Source of the DNA: Actinoplanes sp. DH11
Lineage (GTDB): Bacteria > Actinomycetota > Actinomycetes > Mycobacteriales > Micromonosporaceae
Length of the DNA: 64,000 nt
Direction of reading: 5' to 3'
NCBI RefSeq assembly: GCF_020873875.1
Contig: NZ_JAHWGU010000007.1
Span: 124,001 to 188,000, forward strand
Shown: positions 51,075-60,369 of the stretch, in pieces
Numbering within the stretch: position 1 is the stretch's first letter
Layout of the letters: each line of letters opens with the position of its first letter
Notes under the pieces: generated by a model
What the model saw: the letters and a program-made list of their open reading frames with translations, nothing else
Told to the model about the DNA's origin: nothing
Database searches by the model: none
Made by a program: the position numbers and the translations under genes

Positions 51075-52514
51075 GTGTGGGCGATGCGGGGACGGGCGGT
51101 GCCGATCGGCGCCCTCGTGCTGGCCGCGTGCCTCTCCGCCCTCTACCTGCTGCGGATCGGCGACCTGGGCACCCAGGCGATCACCTGCTGGCTGGTCGTG
51201 GCGGTGTTCGCCTCGGCGATGACCTGGTTCGCGTTCCAGGCCGCCCGGCCGCTGCCCCGCGGTGACCCGCAGCGCCGGTTCTGGCTCGTCTTCGGCGGCT
51301 CCGGCGTGGTCTTCAGCCTCGGCGAGGCCGCGCAGCTGGCACAGACCGTCGCCGCACCCACGTCGATGGTGGCGATGACCGGCACCGGCCTGGCCCGGAC
51401 CGTCGCGCTCGGCTGCGGCGGCCTGGCCATCGTGATCGTGCTGTTCACCTATCCGCTGCCGCACCGTTCGCCGCACGACCGCCTCTGCTACCAGCTGGAC
51501 CTGGCCACCGTGCTGACCGCGGCCGGCGCCTACGGCCTCTACTTCACCCGCGACGTGCTCGGTGCCGCCGCCGGGCCGGTGGTCGCGATGCTCGCCGCGT
51601 TCGCCACCGGCCGGCTCTACCTCAGCGGTGTCTCACCGTTCCGCTGGTACGTCGGGGTGCTGGGGCCGGTCGCGGCGGTCGCCGAAGGGCTGGCCCGGGC
51701 GCTGGGCCCGGAACTGGCCCGGGAGAGCCGGCCCGGCCCGATCTTCGCGATGAGCGTCCTGTCGCACGCGCTGCTCATGATCGCCGCCTGGTTGCAGTAC
51801 CGGCAGCCACGTGCGGTCGAGGCCCGGGCCCGGCGCCGGCCGTACAGCCTGCTGCCCTACGGCGCCCTCGCCGCCGTCTACGCCCTGCTGGTCACCACCC
51901 TGGCGGTCAACGGCCTGGACCTGCGGGCCTGGGTCGCCCTGCTGGGAGCGCTGGCGTGCGGCGGCATCGTGGTGGCCCGGCAGCTGACCGCGTTCATCGA
52001 CAACACCCGGCTGCTGGCCGAACGCGACGCGCTGACCGAGCGGCTGCACGCCATGGCGTTCACCGACAGCCTGACCGGCCTGGCCAACCGGGCCTCGTTC
52101 CTGGACCGGCTCGCGACGGCCGGCGCCGGGCCGGCGGTCCTGCTCGTCGATCTCGACGACTTCAAGCCGGTCAACGACCGATTCGGGCACGCCGCCGGTG
52201 ATGCCGTGCTGGTCGAGACGGCCCGCCGGCTGCGGGCCGCCGTCCGCGACACCGACCTGGTGGCCCGGCTCGGCGGCGACGAGTTCGCGGTGCTGCTCGA
52301 GGGCGAGCCGCCGGGCGGCTACCCGGCCGTGGCGGACCGGATCGTGCGAGCCCTGACCGAGCCGTGCCAGGTCACCCCGCAGGACTGGGTGGTCACCCCG
52401 GCCAGTGTCGGGCTCGCCACCGGCGGCCGCGCCGAGGACCTGCTCAACCTCGCCGACCAGGCCATGTACCAGGCGAAGACCAGCGGCAAGGGCTCCTACC
52501 GGATCGCCGGCTGA
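51075..52514 (+). CDS. Membrane-anchored diguanylate cyclase (GGDEF)
   Basis: 479 residues from GTG 51075 with GAGGTGAAGG upstream. About eight to nine membrane helices fill residues 5-305, without an obvious soluble sensor domain. The GGDEF domain (about 320-479) has LTGLANRASFLDRL, LLVDLDDFKPVND and an intact active site RLGGDEFAVLLEG. RDTD five residues before GGDEF is a complete inhibitory I-site, so product inhibition is expected. It makes c-di-GMP. Its 3' end overlaps the opposite-strand kinase gene by 19 bases. Confidence 0.93.
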   Translation: MWAMRGRAVPIGALVLAACLSALYLLRIGDLGTQAITCWLVVAVFASAMTWFAFQAARPLPRGDPQRRFWLVFGGSGVVFSLGEAAQLAQTVAAPTSMVAMTGTGLARTVALGCGGLAIVIVLFTYPLPHRSPHDRLCYQLDLATVLTAAGAYGLYFTRDVLGAAAGPVVAMLAAFATGRLYLSGVSPFRWYVGVLGPVAAVAEGLARALGPELARESRPGPIFAMSVLSHALLMIAAWLQYRQPRAVEARARRRPYSLLPYGALAAVYALLVTTLAVNGLDLRAWVALLGALACGGIVVARQLTAFIDNTRLLAERDALTERLHAMAFTDSLTGLANRASFLDRLATAGAGPAVLLVDLDDFKPVNDRFGHAAGDAVLVETARRLRAAVRDTDLVARLGGDEFAVLLEGEPPGGYPAVADRIVRALTEPCQVTPQDWVVTPASVGLATGGRAEDLLNLADQAMYQAKTSGKGSYRIAG

Positions 52515-55500
52515 GCGATCGGCAGGGTGAGCGTGAACCGGCTGCCGCCCTCCGGGTTCGGTTCGTAGCCGGCGGCACCGTGGTTCGCCTCGGCCAGGCC
52601 CTTCACGATGTACAGGCCCAGCCCGTGCCCCTTGATCGACGAGCTCAGCCCGGCCGCGCGGGTGTAGCGGTCGAACAGGTGCGGCCGCAGGTCCTCCGGG
52701 ATCCCCTCGCCCCGGTCCTCCACCGCGATCACCGCGTTGCCCCCGCGCCGCTCCACGACGATCGCGCTGACACCGCCGCCGTACTTGGCCGCGTTCGTGC
52801 AGTAGTTCGTCACGATCTGCTGCAGATGGCTGGGGTGCACCAGCACGGTGAGGTCACCCTCGCAGCTGACCGGCGGGCTCACCTCCAGGCCGGCGAGGAC
52901 GTCGCCGAGCGCCGGGCCCAGCCGCACCGGCTCCGGGGTGGCGTTGATCTCGCCCGCGTCGAGCGTGCACATGGTCAGGACCTCGGCGCGCAGGACCTCC
53001 AGGCGGCGCGCCGACCGGGCGATCACCTCGACCGCCTTGCGATGCGCCGGCTTGATGTCGTCGAGGTTGCCCAGCAGCAGTTCGGCGTACGCGCTGATGG
53101 TGTTCAGCGGCGTGCCGATCTCGTGCGACAGCATCCCCATCAGGTCCAGTTTCAGGGCGTTCGCCGCGGCGAGCTGGGTGTTGCTGTCCTGCAGCTCGCC
53201 GTTGCGCTCGGCCAGCTGCGCCGCGGCGGCGTCCCGGTCCCGTTCGGCCGCCAGCCGGGCCGTCACGTCCTGCAGCACGGCGATGAAGCTGACCGGCTGC
53301 CCGTCGCTGTCCCGGACCAGGGACATGCCCATCGCCGCGTCGACGATGTGCCCGTCGGCGTGCAGCATCCGCAGGTGCCGGTCGAGCGGCAGGTCCTGGG
53401 TGAACAGCCGGGCCGCCGCCCGGTGGTTGTCGGCGCGCTCGTCCGGATGGGTGATGTCGTCGAGGGTCATCGACTCCACCACCGGCACCGACCGGCCCAG
53501 CATCGCCGCCAGGGCCGGGTTGACCTGCTGGAACGAGCCGTTCAGGGCGATCGTGGCCTGACCGACGGTGGCCAGCGAGAACTGGGTGCGCAGCCGCTTC
53601 TCGCTGTCCGCCATCCGCCGCTCGGCGAGCTTGCGGGCGGTGACGTCGATGTTGACCTCGAGAATCGCGACCGGGTGACCGGCGTCGTCGTACTGCATCG
53701 CCATGTGCGACAGCACGGTGATCCGGGTGCCGTCGCTGCGCAGGTGGTCGAGTTCGCCGTGCCACTCGCCGGTGCGGGCCAGCTCGCTGTCGACGAGGGT
53801 GTGCAGGACCGGGAACCGGGTGTCGAGCAGCCGGTGCGTGGGACAGCCGAGGGCGGCGTCGGCGTCCCAGCCGTACGTGGACTCGGCGCCCTTGTTCCAG
53901 TAGGTGACCCGGTCCTCCAGGTCCTTGACGATCACCGCGATCGGCGCCAGATCCAGCAGTTCGGCCTGCTGGCGCAGCTGTTCCTGGTCGTGCTGGCGTT
54001 CGGTGACGTCGCTGCACACGCCGTCGACGTAGAGCACCTCACCCTCGAACCGCGGGATCGCCCGGCCCCAGATCCAGCGCGTCACCCCGTCCGCGCCGAT
54101 CACCCGGCAGGTGATCTGGGCGGGACGCCCGGTCATCATCTCCGCGCCGAAGGCCTCGAACAGCCCCTGGTCCTCCGGGTGCACCATCGAGGTGGTGACC
54201 TCGGACAGGGTGTCGTTGCTGGGCACCATCCCGCCGAAGATGCTGGTCCGGTCGTGGCTGGCGTAGATCATCTCGACGTCGCCGGGGCCGTCGATCCGGA
54301 CCGTCCAGAGGAAGTCGCTCAGGTTCGACACGACCCGGTCGAACTCGCTGCGCGCCCGGCTCAGCTCGAGTTCCAGCTCCTCGGCGCGGCGGCGGTGCAC
54401 GTACTGGCCGATGTGCGTGGCGATCGTGTCCAGGGCCGCCATCAGCTCCGCGTCGGGCTCGGTGCGGCGGCGCTCGAAGGCGGCGAGCACCCCGACCACG
54501 TGGGTGCCGTTGCGGACCGGCACCGCGACCGCCGTGGTCAGCCCGGCCCGCGCGGCGGCCGCGGCCCGCGGCATGTCCAGGGCGGGCAGGTCGCGGATCC
54601 AGCGTGCGGACGCCGCCGCCCACACCTCGCCGACCACCCCGACGCCCCGGGCGAACGAGGTGTACTCCTCCATCGGGGCGGTCACCGCGCGGTCCCGGGC
54701 CGCGACGGCCAGCCGAATCATCCGGGTCTCGTCGGAATCCAGGTGCCAGTACTCGATGTAGGGCCAGCCCAAGCTCTCCGCGACCCGCGCCACCACCGCG
54801 TCGGTGGCCTGCTCGACGCCCTCCGCCGCGGCCAGCGCGCCGGCCACCGAGTACTCCAGGTTGCGCAACAGCTCGCCGCGCCGCAGCGCGGTGAGGTCGC
54901 GGACGAACATGTACGCCGCCATGCCGCCCGGCCGGTCCACCGCGGTCAGCGACAACTCGATCGGGAACTGCCGGCCGCCCCGCTGCACGCCCTGCAGCTC
55001 GACCCGGCGGCCCTCCACCTCGGTCTCGAACGAGGCGGCCATCATCCACGCGCTGTGCTCGCGCCGGTCCGCCGGCGCGATGATCAGCTCGTTCATGGTG
55101 CGGCCGAGCACCTCCGGCTCGTCCCAGCCGAACATTCGCTCGGCCGCGTGGTTCCAGCCGGTGATCCGGCCGGCCGGGTCGGTCGCGACGAACGCGTCGA
55201 GGGTGCTGCCGAGGATGCGCTGGGTCCGCTCGGTGGCCTGGGCCGCCTCGTGGTGGGCCATCCGCGCGGCGATCTCCGCGGTCGCCGCGCAGGCCAGGTC
55301 CTCCATCATCCTGACGTCGTCGCCGGTCCAGTCCCGCGGTTCCCGGTCGACCGCGCACAACGTGCCCAGCACGTGCCCGTCCGGCGAACGCAACGGCACA
55401 CCCAGGTACCCGATCGCGCGGTGCTCGCTGATCGCCGGGTTGTCGTGCAGCAGCGGGTGCAGCCGGGCATCCGGCACCACCATCGGTTCGCCGCTCTCCA

Positions 55501-55771
55501 CCACGTACTGGCAGTAGGAGTGCGACAGCGGTGTCTCCCGGAACGCCGGCGCCGCGCCCGGGCCGCCCCGGCTCACGAAGCACTGCCGCTCCTCTTGGAC
55601 CAGCGTGACGAGCGTGCGGGCGCCGATCAGGCGGGCGGCCAGCGCGGTGATTCGGTCGAGCACCGGCGACTCGGGGCGCTCGATCAGACCGGTCGCCGTG
55701 ACAGCCGCCAGGCGCACAGGGTCGGCCACCGCCCCCTGCACCGGGCCCGGGTGAACAGACACGCCACTCAT
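52496..55771 (-). CDS. Multi-sensor histidine kinase (GAF and PAS domains)
   Basis: About 1091 residues. ATG 55771 (MSGVSVH) has GGA 6 bases upstream; a GTG at 55789 would add 6 residues. The domain order is GAF (about 25-170, with HSYCQYVVESGEPMVVPDAR), PAS (185-300), GAF (310-460), PAS (475-590), PAS (600-720) and PAS (725-850), then HisKA with LSHEIGTPLN (His about 883) and HATPase ending GHGLGLYIVKGLAEANHGAA. There is no membrane helix, so it is cytosolic and senses small ligands, light or redox. No response regulator is adjacent. It is convergent with and overlaps the diguanylate cyclase. Confidence 0.92.
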   Translation of the reverse strand: MSGVSVHPGPVQGAVADPVRLAAVTATGLIERPESPVLDRITALAARLIGARTLVTLVQEERQCFVSRGGPGAAPAFRETPLSHSYCQYVVESGEPMVVPDARLHPLLHDNPAISEHRAIGYLGVPLRSPDGHVLGTLCAVDREPRDWTGDDVRMMEDLACAATAEIAARMAHHEAAQATERTQRILGSTLDAFVATDPAGRITGWNHAAERMFGWDEPEVLGRTMNELIIAPADRREHSAWMMAASFETEVEGRRVELQGVQRGGRQFPIELSLTAVDRPGGMAAYMFVRDLTALRRGELLRNLEYSVAGALAAAEGVEQATDAVVARVAESLGWPYIEYWHLDSDETRMIRLAVAARDRAVTAPMEEYTSFARGVGVVGEVWAAASARWIRDLPALDMPRAAAAARAGLTTAVAVPVRNGTHVVGVLAAFERRRTEPDAELMAALDTIATHIGQYVHRRRAEELELELSRARSEFDRVVSNLSDFLWTVRIDGPGDVEMIYASHDRTSIFGGMVPSNDTLSEVTTSMVHPEDQGLFEAFGAEMMTGRPAQITCRVIGADGVTRWIWGRAIPRFEGEVLYVDGVCSDVTERQHDQEQLRQQAELLDLAPIAVIVKDLEDRVTYWNKGAESTYGWDADAALGCPTHRLLDTRFPVLHTLVDSELARTGEWHGELDHLRSDGTRITVLSHMAMQYDDAGHPVAILEVNIDVTARKLAERRMADSEKRLRTQFSLATVGQATIALNGSFQQVNPALAAMLGRSVPVVESMTLDDITHPDERADNHRAAARLFTQDLPLDRHLRMLHADGHIVDAAMGMSLVRDSDGQPVSFIAVLQDVTARLAAERDRDAAAAQLAERNGELQDSNTQLAAANALKLDLMGMLSHEIGTPLNTISAYAELLLGNLDDIKPAHRKAVEVIARSARRLEVLRAEVLTMCTLDAGEINATPEPVRLGPALGDVLAGLEVSPPVSCEGDLTVLVHPSHLQQIVTNYCTNAAKYGGGVSAIVVERRGGNAVIAVEDRGEGIPEDLRPHLFDRYTRAAGLSSSIKGHGLGLYIVKGLAEANHGAAGYEPNPEGGSRFTLTLPIAQPAIR

Positions 55772-55850
55772 CGACGGTCCGTTCGGCACCGGACCGGCAA
55801 ACCTGAGTCAGCTCGCGACCTGCTCCAGCACGGCCAGCGCCGGCGACGAC

Positions 55851-56147
55851 TCAGAGGCCCCGGACGGTGGTCAGCTCGGAGAGCCCGGAGATCTCCAGCA
55901 GCGGCGCCAGGATCGGGCCGGTGACCACCTCGATGTGTTCGGCGTGCCGGAACAGCGTGGACAGGCCGGCGCTGTCCAGGTACTCGACGGCGGTCAGGTC
56001 CACCAGCAACTGCCCGGCGGAACCCACCGCGTCGGCCAGCGCGGCCGCGAACGCCTCGGCGTTGCTCATGTCGATCTCACCGGCGGCGGCCAGGACGCGG
56101 GCGCCGTCGGGCCGGTGCCCGCTGGTCAGCGTGAGCGCGGTCGTCAT
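55851..56147 (-). CDS. STAS-domain anti-sigma factor antagonist (RsbV-like)
   Basis: 98 residues from ATG 56147, which overlaps the stop of the 1346-residue protein (ATGA). STAS fold: GEIDMSNAEAFAAALADAVG, LLVDLTAVEYLDSAGLSTLF. The phosphorylatable Ser is S59. In partner-switching systems such a protein is phosphorylated by an RsbW-type kinase and dephosphorylated by a PP2C (SpoIIE-type) phosphatase. Both activities are encoded in the gene to which it is translationally coupled. Confidence 0.92.
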   Translation of the reverse strand: MTTALTLTSGHRPDGARVLAAAGEIDMSNAEAFAAALADAVGSAGQLLVDLTAVEYLDSAGLSTLFRHAEHIEVVTGPILAPLLEISGLSELTTVRGL

Positions 56148-59100
56148 GGGGTGATCCTCGCCTGCATGTCGATGGTGGTGCCGGTGAGGCCGGAGGTGAC
56201 GGTGACATGATGCATGAACGCCTTCATCAGCATCAGGCCCCGACCACGGTACGGGTTCTCCGCCGGCCGCGGTGCCCGCCATTCCCCGTTGTCCACGACC
56301 GTGAGCCGCAGATCCTCGGCCGTCGCGGTGGCCCGCAGCCGGATCTGACCACCCCGGTCCCGGTGGCCGTGCTCGATCGCGTTGGCACACGCCTCACCCG
56401 CCGCGACCAGGACGTTCTGTGTGGTCACCGGGTCTATGCCGCAGCGCTCCAGCCAGCCGCGCAGCGCCGTGCGCACGGTGGCCAGCCGGGACGCCTCGGC
56501 CGGGAACTCCAGTTCCAGGGGGCCGGGCTGGCGGTAGAGCAGCAACGCGACGTCGTCGTCGTATCCGCCGTCCGGCGCGAGCCGGTCCATCACCTCGCTG
56601 GCCAGCTCGTCGATCGGGGTGCTGCGGCCCAGCCGGACCGCGTCGGTGGCCGCGGCGATGCCGGTGGTGAGCGGCTGCCGCCGCCGTTCCACCAGGCCGT
56701 CGGTGTAGAGCATCAGGGTGGCCCGGGCCGGCATCCGGTACTCCGCCTCCACCCGGTCCAGCGACGGCCGGATTGCCAGCGGGCGGGACCGGCCCTGGTC
56801 GAGCAGCTCGATGGTGCCGTCGGCGTGCGCGGCGATCGGCGGCGGATGCCCGGCGCTGGAGTAGCGCAGCAGACCGGTGGCCGGGTCGAGCACGCCGCAG
56901 AACACGGTGGCGCACGCGGCACCGGGCAGCAGGGCCGCGAACCGGTCCAGGGCCATCAGGGTGCGCGCCGGGCCGGAGTCCTGGAGCAGCAGCGCGCGGC
57001 AGGCGCTGCGGAGCTGACCCATCACGGTCGCCGCCGGCAGCCCGTGGCCGACGCAGTCACCGACGACGATGCCGATCCGGCCGTCCGGCAGGGTGACCGT
57101 GTCGTACCAGTCGCCGCCCACCTTCAGCGGCCGGGTCGCCGGCTCGTAACGGACGGCGAACCCGAGCGGCAGCTGCGCCGGGCCGAGGATGGCCCGCTGC
57201 AGGGCCAGCGCGGTCTCCCGCTGCTGGTCGATCTGGTGCACCCGGCGCAGCCCTTGACCGAGGTGGCCGGCGAGCAGCGCGAGCAGTGTCTGGTCCTGCT
57301 CGGTGAACGGGCGCCGGTCGCCGAGTTCCAGCCAGACGACCATGGTGCCGTCCGGGTGGCCGAGCGGGATGCCGGCGCCGGCGGTGAGTTCGGTGACCGG
57401 GGTCAGTGGCGCGGCGTCCCGCAGGGCGGTGATCGTGGCGCGCCGCTCGTCCGGCAGGCCCTCCCAGGTCAGCTCCGGATCGGTGGCGCGGATCTGCGGA
57501 ACGGGCGAGCCGTCGAAGACGGCCGACAGCGCGTACGACGCTTGCCAGAACCCGCGCAACTCGTCGAGTGCGCCGTCCAGCGCGCCGGTCAGGTCGTCCG
57601 CCTGTGACAGCCGCAGGGTCAGCGCGGCCACCGCACTCTCCCGCTGGATCGCGTAGTGGTCGGCGGTGACGTCGCGGAACGTGCCGACGACCACGTTGCG
57701 GCCGCTCTCCGGGTCACGGACCTGGGCGAACGCGGCCGCGACCCAGAGCCGGTGCCCGTCGGCGTGGGTGACCGGGATGGTGTAGGTGCCGTGCTGGACG
57801 CCCATCAGCATGTCGAACGCGGCGGACACCTGCGCGTAGGCGTCCGCGTCCGCCACCGGGTCCGGCCACCACGGGTGCACCGGCGGGTAGGGCAGCTGCT
57901 CGGGCCCGTACCCCAGAATCTGGGTGAAGGCCGCGTTGATCTCGATGACCGCGCCTTGTTCGTCGCAGACGAAGAAGGCCTCCTGCAGGGACTCGACGAG
58001 CGCGGTCCGCCAGCGCGCGTGGTGGTTGCGCAGCCGGGCCAGTTCGACGTTGGCCCGCACCCGGGCCAGCAGCTCGGCCGCCGAGAACGGCTTCACCAGG
58101 TAGTCGTCGGCGCCCGCCTCCAGGCCCTCGATCGAGGCCTCCTGCCCGGCGCGCGCGGAGAGCAGCAGCACCGGCACCCCGGCCGTCCGCGGTTCCGCCC
58201 GCAGCGCCGCGACCAGCTGCAACCCGTCCAGCTCGGGCATCATCACGTCACTGACCACCAGGTCCGGCACGTCCGCGCGGGCCGCTTCCAGCGCCTGGCG
58301 CCCGTCGCCGACCGCGGTGACCTGGTGCCCGGCCGAGCGCAGCAGCCGGGTCAGGTAGTCGCGCATGTCGGTGTTGTCGTCGGCGACCAGCACCTGCGCC
58401 GCCAGTCCGGGCACCGGCGCGGCCGCGTCGATCGAGAACTCCGGCGCGGACGGCAGCCAGCGCAGGGCCTCCTGCACGAACGGGTCGGCGGTGGCCGAGA
58501 CCGTCGCCGTGCCGGCCACCGGCGCCACCGCCTCCGCCGGCAGGTGGGCCGGGCCGAACGGCAGCCGGACCGTGAACGTGGTGCCCTTGCCGAACTCGCT
58601 GTGCGCGTCGACGGTGCCGCCGTGCAGCGCCACCAGCTCCTTGACCAGGGCCAGGCCGATGCCGCTGCCCTCGTTCGACCGGGACCGGGCGTTCTCGATG
58701 CGGTGGAAGCGCTCGAAGAGCCGCGGCATCTCGTCGTCGGGCACTCCGACGCCGGTGTCGGCGACGGTGACCACGGCCGTGTCGTCCTCGGCGCGCACGG
58801 TGACCCGGACGCTGCCGTGGAAGGTGAACTTGAGTGCGTTGCTGAGCAGGTTGAGGACGACCTTCTCCCACATGCTCCGATCGACGTAGACGTCTCGCGG
58901 CAGCGTCGGGCAGTCCACCTCGAAGGTCAGCCCGGCGCGCTCCACCGCGGATCGGAAGACGCTTGCCAGTTCGGCGGTGGTGGCGGCCAGGTCGACCGGT
59001 TCGTAACGGGCCTGCATCCGGCCGGCTTCGAGGCGGGAGAAGTCGAGCAGGGCGTTGACCAGTTTGCCCAGACGCAACCCGTTGCGCCGCATCACCTCCA

Positions 59101-60184
59101 GCTCCGCGCGGACACTGTCGTCGGCGTCGGCGAGGCGGGTCCGGAGCTCCTCCAGCGGACCCATGATCAACGTCAGCGGGGTACGGAACTCGTGGCTGAT
59201 GTTGGAGAAGAACGTGGTCTTGGCCCGGTCCAGCTCGGCCAGCTCCTCGGCCCGCCGCTGCTGCGCCTGGTAGCTGCGGGCGCTGCTCAGCCCGGCGGTC
59301 ACGTGCCCGGCGGTGAGTTCCAGGAAGCCGCGGTAGTTGTCGTCGAGCGCCCGGTAGCGGTTCAGGCCGGCCACCACGAAACCGTGCTGCGGCATCGGCA
59401 GCACCAGCGCCTGGGTGGGCGGCTCCGGCCAGCCGCCGGTCGGCAGCCCCTCCTCGGTCAACGCCACCAGCCCGGACTCCGGCCACCGCCGCGGGTCGCA
59501 GATCGGGTGCCCGGTGTCGATGCCGGTCGACGCCGCGAGCCGCAGCCGGCCGTCCGGTTCGTACAGATATGTCAGGGTGAACGGCAGATCCTTCGGGTTC
59601 CGGCTCAACTGCTGAGCGGCGAAGGTCAGCATCTCCTGCTCGGTGCGCACCACGCTCGGGTCCGAACCGAGGTCACGCAGCGTGGACATCCGCCGCTCAC
59701 CGATCACCCGTTCGGTGTCCTCGCTGACCACGCAGAGCATCCCGACCAGGGCACCCTCGTCGTCGCGAAGCGGACTGTAGGAGAACGTGTGGTAGGTCTC
59801 CTCGGAGTAGCCGGACCGCTCCAGGAACAGCAGCAGCCCCTCGTCCCAGGTGGCGTCGCCGGTGCTCAGCACGTTCTCGATCCGGGGCCCGATGTCGCCC
59901 CAGATCTCCTTCCACACCTCGCTGGCCGAGCGGCCCAGCGCCCACGGGTACTTGCTGCCCAGCGTGTCGCGCCGGTAGGCGGCGTTGCAGAAGAAGGTGA
60001 GCTCCGGGCCCCAGGCCATCCACATCGGGAACCGGGACGCGAGCAGGATGCTCACCGCGGTGCGCAGACTCTGCGGCCACTGATCGGGCGGTCCGAGCGG
60101 GGTGCCCTGCCACTCCACGACGGACAGGTCCCGGCCGACGTCGCCACCTGCGGCGAAGACGTCCGCCGCTGCCGTACCGCTCAT
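56144..60184 (-). CDS. Fused hybrid histidine kinase / receiver / PP2C phosphatase / RsbW-like ATPase
   Basis: 1346 residues from ATG 60184, with GGGAGA upstream. Domains in order: PAS-like (about 25-165), GAF-like (170-310), HisKA with NISHEFRTPL (H331), HATPase (435-545, GSGIGLALVKELVALHGG), receiver with D646 (VVSDVMMPELDG) and KPF, PAS (725-845), GAF (855-980), PP2C/SpoIIE (1000-1220, metal ligands in VGGDWYD, VVGDCVGHG, YTDGLVERR and GGYDDDVALL) and an RsbW-like HATPase (1225-1346, AAGEACANAIEHGH, RGRGLMLMKAF). No membrane helix is seen. It would connect a phosphorelay to partner switching with the coupled STAS protein. The output sigma factor is not in the window. Confidence 0.93.
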   Translation of the reverse strand: MSGTAAADVFAAGGDVGRDLSVVEWQGTPLGPPDQWPQSLRTAVSILLASRFPMWMAWGPELTFFCNAAYRRDTLGSKYPWALGRSASEVWKEIWGDIGPRIENVLSTGDATWDEGLLLFLERSGYSEETYHTFSYSPLRDDEGALVGMLCVVSEDTERVIGERRMSTLRDLGSDPSVVRTEQEMLTFAAQQLSRNPKDLPFTLTYLYEPDGRLRLAASTGIDTGHPICDPRRWPESGLVALTEEGLPTGGWPEPPTQALVLPMPQHGFVVAGLNRYRALDDNYRGFLELTAGHVTAGLSSARSYQAQQRRAEELAELDRAKTTFFSNISHEFRTPLTLIMGPLEELRTRLADADDSVRAELEVMRRNGLRLGKLVNALLDFSRLEAGRMQARYEPVDLAATTAELASVFRSAVERAGLTFEVDCPTLPRDVYVDRSMWEKVVLNLLSNALKFTFHGSVRVTVRAEDDTAVVTVADTGVGVPDDEMPRLFERFHRIENARSRSNEGSGIGLALVKELVALHGGTVDAHSEFGKGTTFTVRLPFGPAHLPAEAVAPVAGTATVSATADPFVQEALRWLPSAPEFSIDAAAPVPGLAAQVLVADDNTDMRDYLTRLLRSAGHQVTAVGDGRQALEAARADVPDLVVSDVMMPELDGLQLVAALRAEPRTAGVPVLLLSARAGQEASIEGLEAGADDYLVKPFSAAELLARVRANVELARLRNHHARWRTALVESLQEAFFVCDEQGAVIEINAAFTQILGYGPEQLPYPPVHPWWPDPVADADAYAQVSAAFDMLMGVQHGTYTIPVTHADGHRLWVAAAFAQVRDPESGRNVVVGTFRDVTADHYAIQRESAVAALTLRLSQADDLTGALDGALDELRGFWQASYALSAVFDGSPVPQIRATDPELTWEGLPDERRATITALRDAAPLTPVTELTAGAGIPLGHPDGTMVVWLELGDRRPFTEQDQTLLALLAGHLGQGLRRVHQIDQQRETALALQRAILGPAQLPLGFAVRYEPATRPLKVGGDWYDTVTLPDGRIGIVVGDCVGHGLPAATVMGQLRSACRALLLQDSGPARTLMALDRFAALLPGAACATVFCGVLDPATGLLRYSSAGHPPPIAAHADGTIELLDQGRSRPLAIRPSLDRVEAEYRMPARATLMLYTDGLVERRRQPLTTGIAAATDAVRLGRSTPIDELASEVMDRLAPDGGYDDDVALLLYRQPGPLELEFPAEASRLATVRTALRGWLERCGIDPVTTQNVLVAAGEACANAIEHGHRDRGGQIRLRATATAEDLRLTVVDNGEWRAPRPAENPYRGRGLMLMKAFMHHVTVTSGLTGTTIDMQARITP

Positions 60185-60369
60185 CTGCCCACGTTCTCCC
60201 CGCATCGCGCCACCGGAAATCAAAGTAGCCGACGGGACATGCGCCGACGCACGCACGATAGGAGGACTCGCACCGCCGCCGGCGGGGACCCCCCGCTGCT
60301 CGCTCACGGTCACCGCGATGCGCACCTTTGAAACCTTTTCCAGGGGTACGCCCGGCCACAGCCCGTGGA

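Noticed and set aside
52364..55924. 1186-codon forward open frame opposite the multi-PAS kinase
   Set aside because: Antisense shadow of a well-supported kinase gene, with no domains and no ribosome site.
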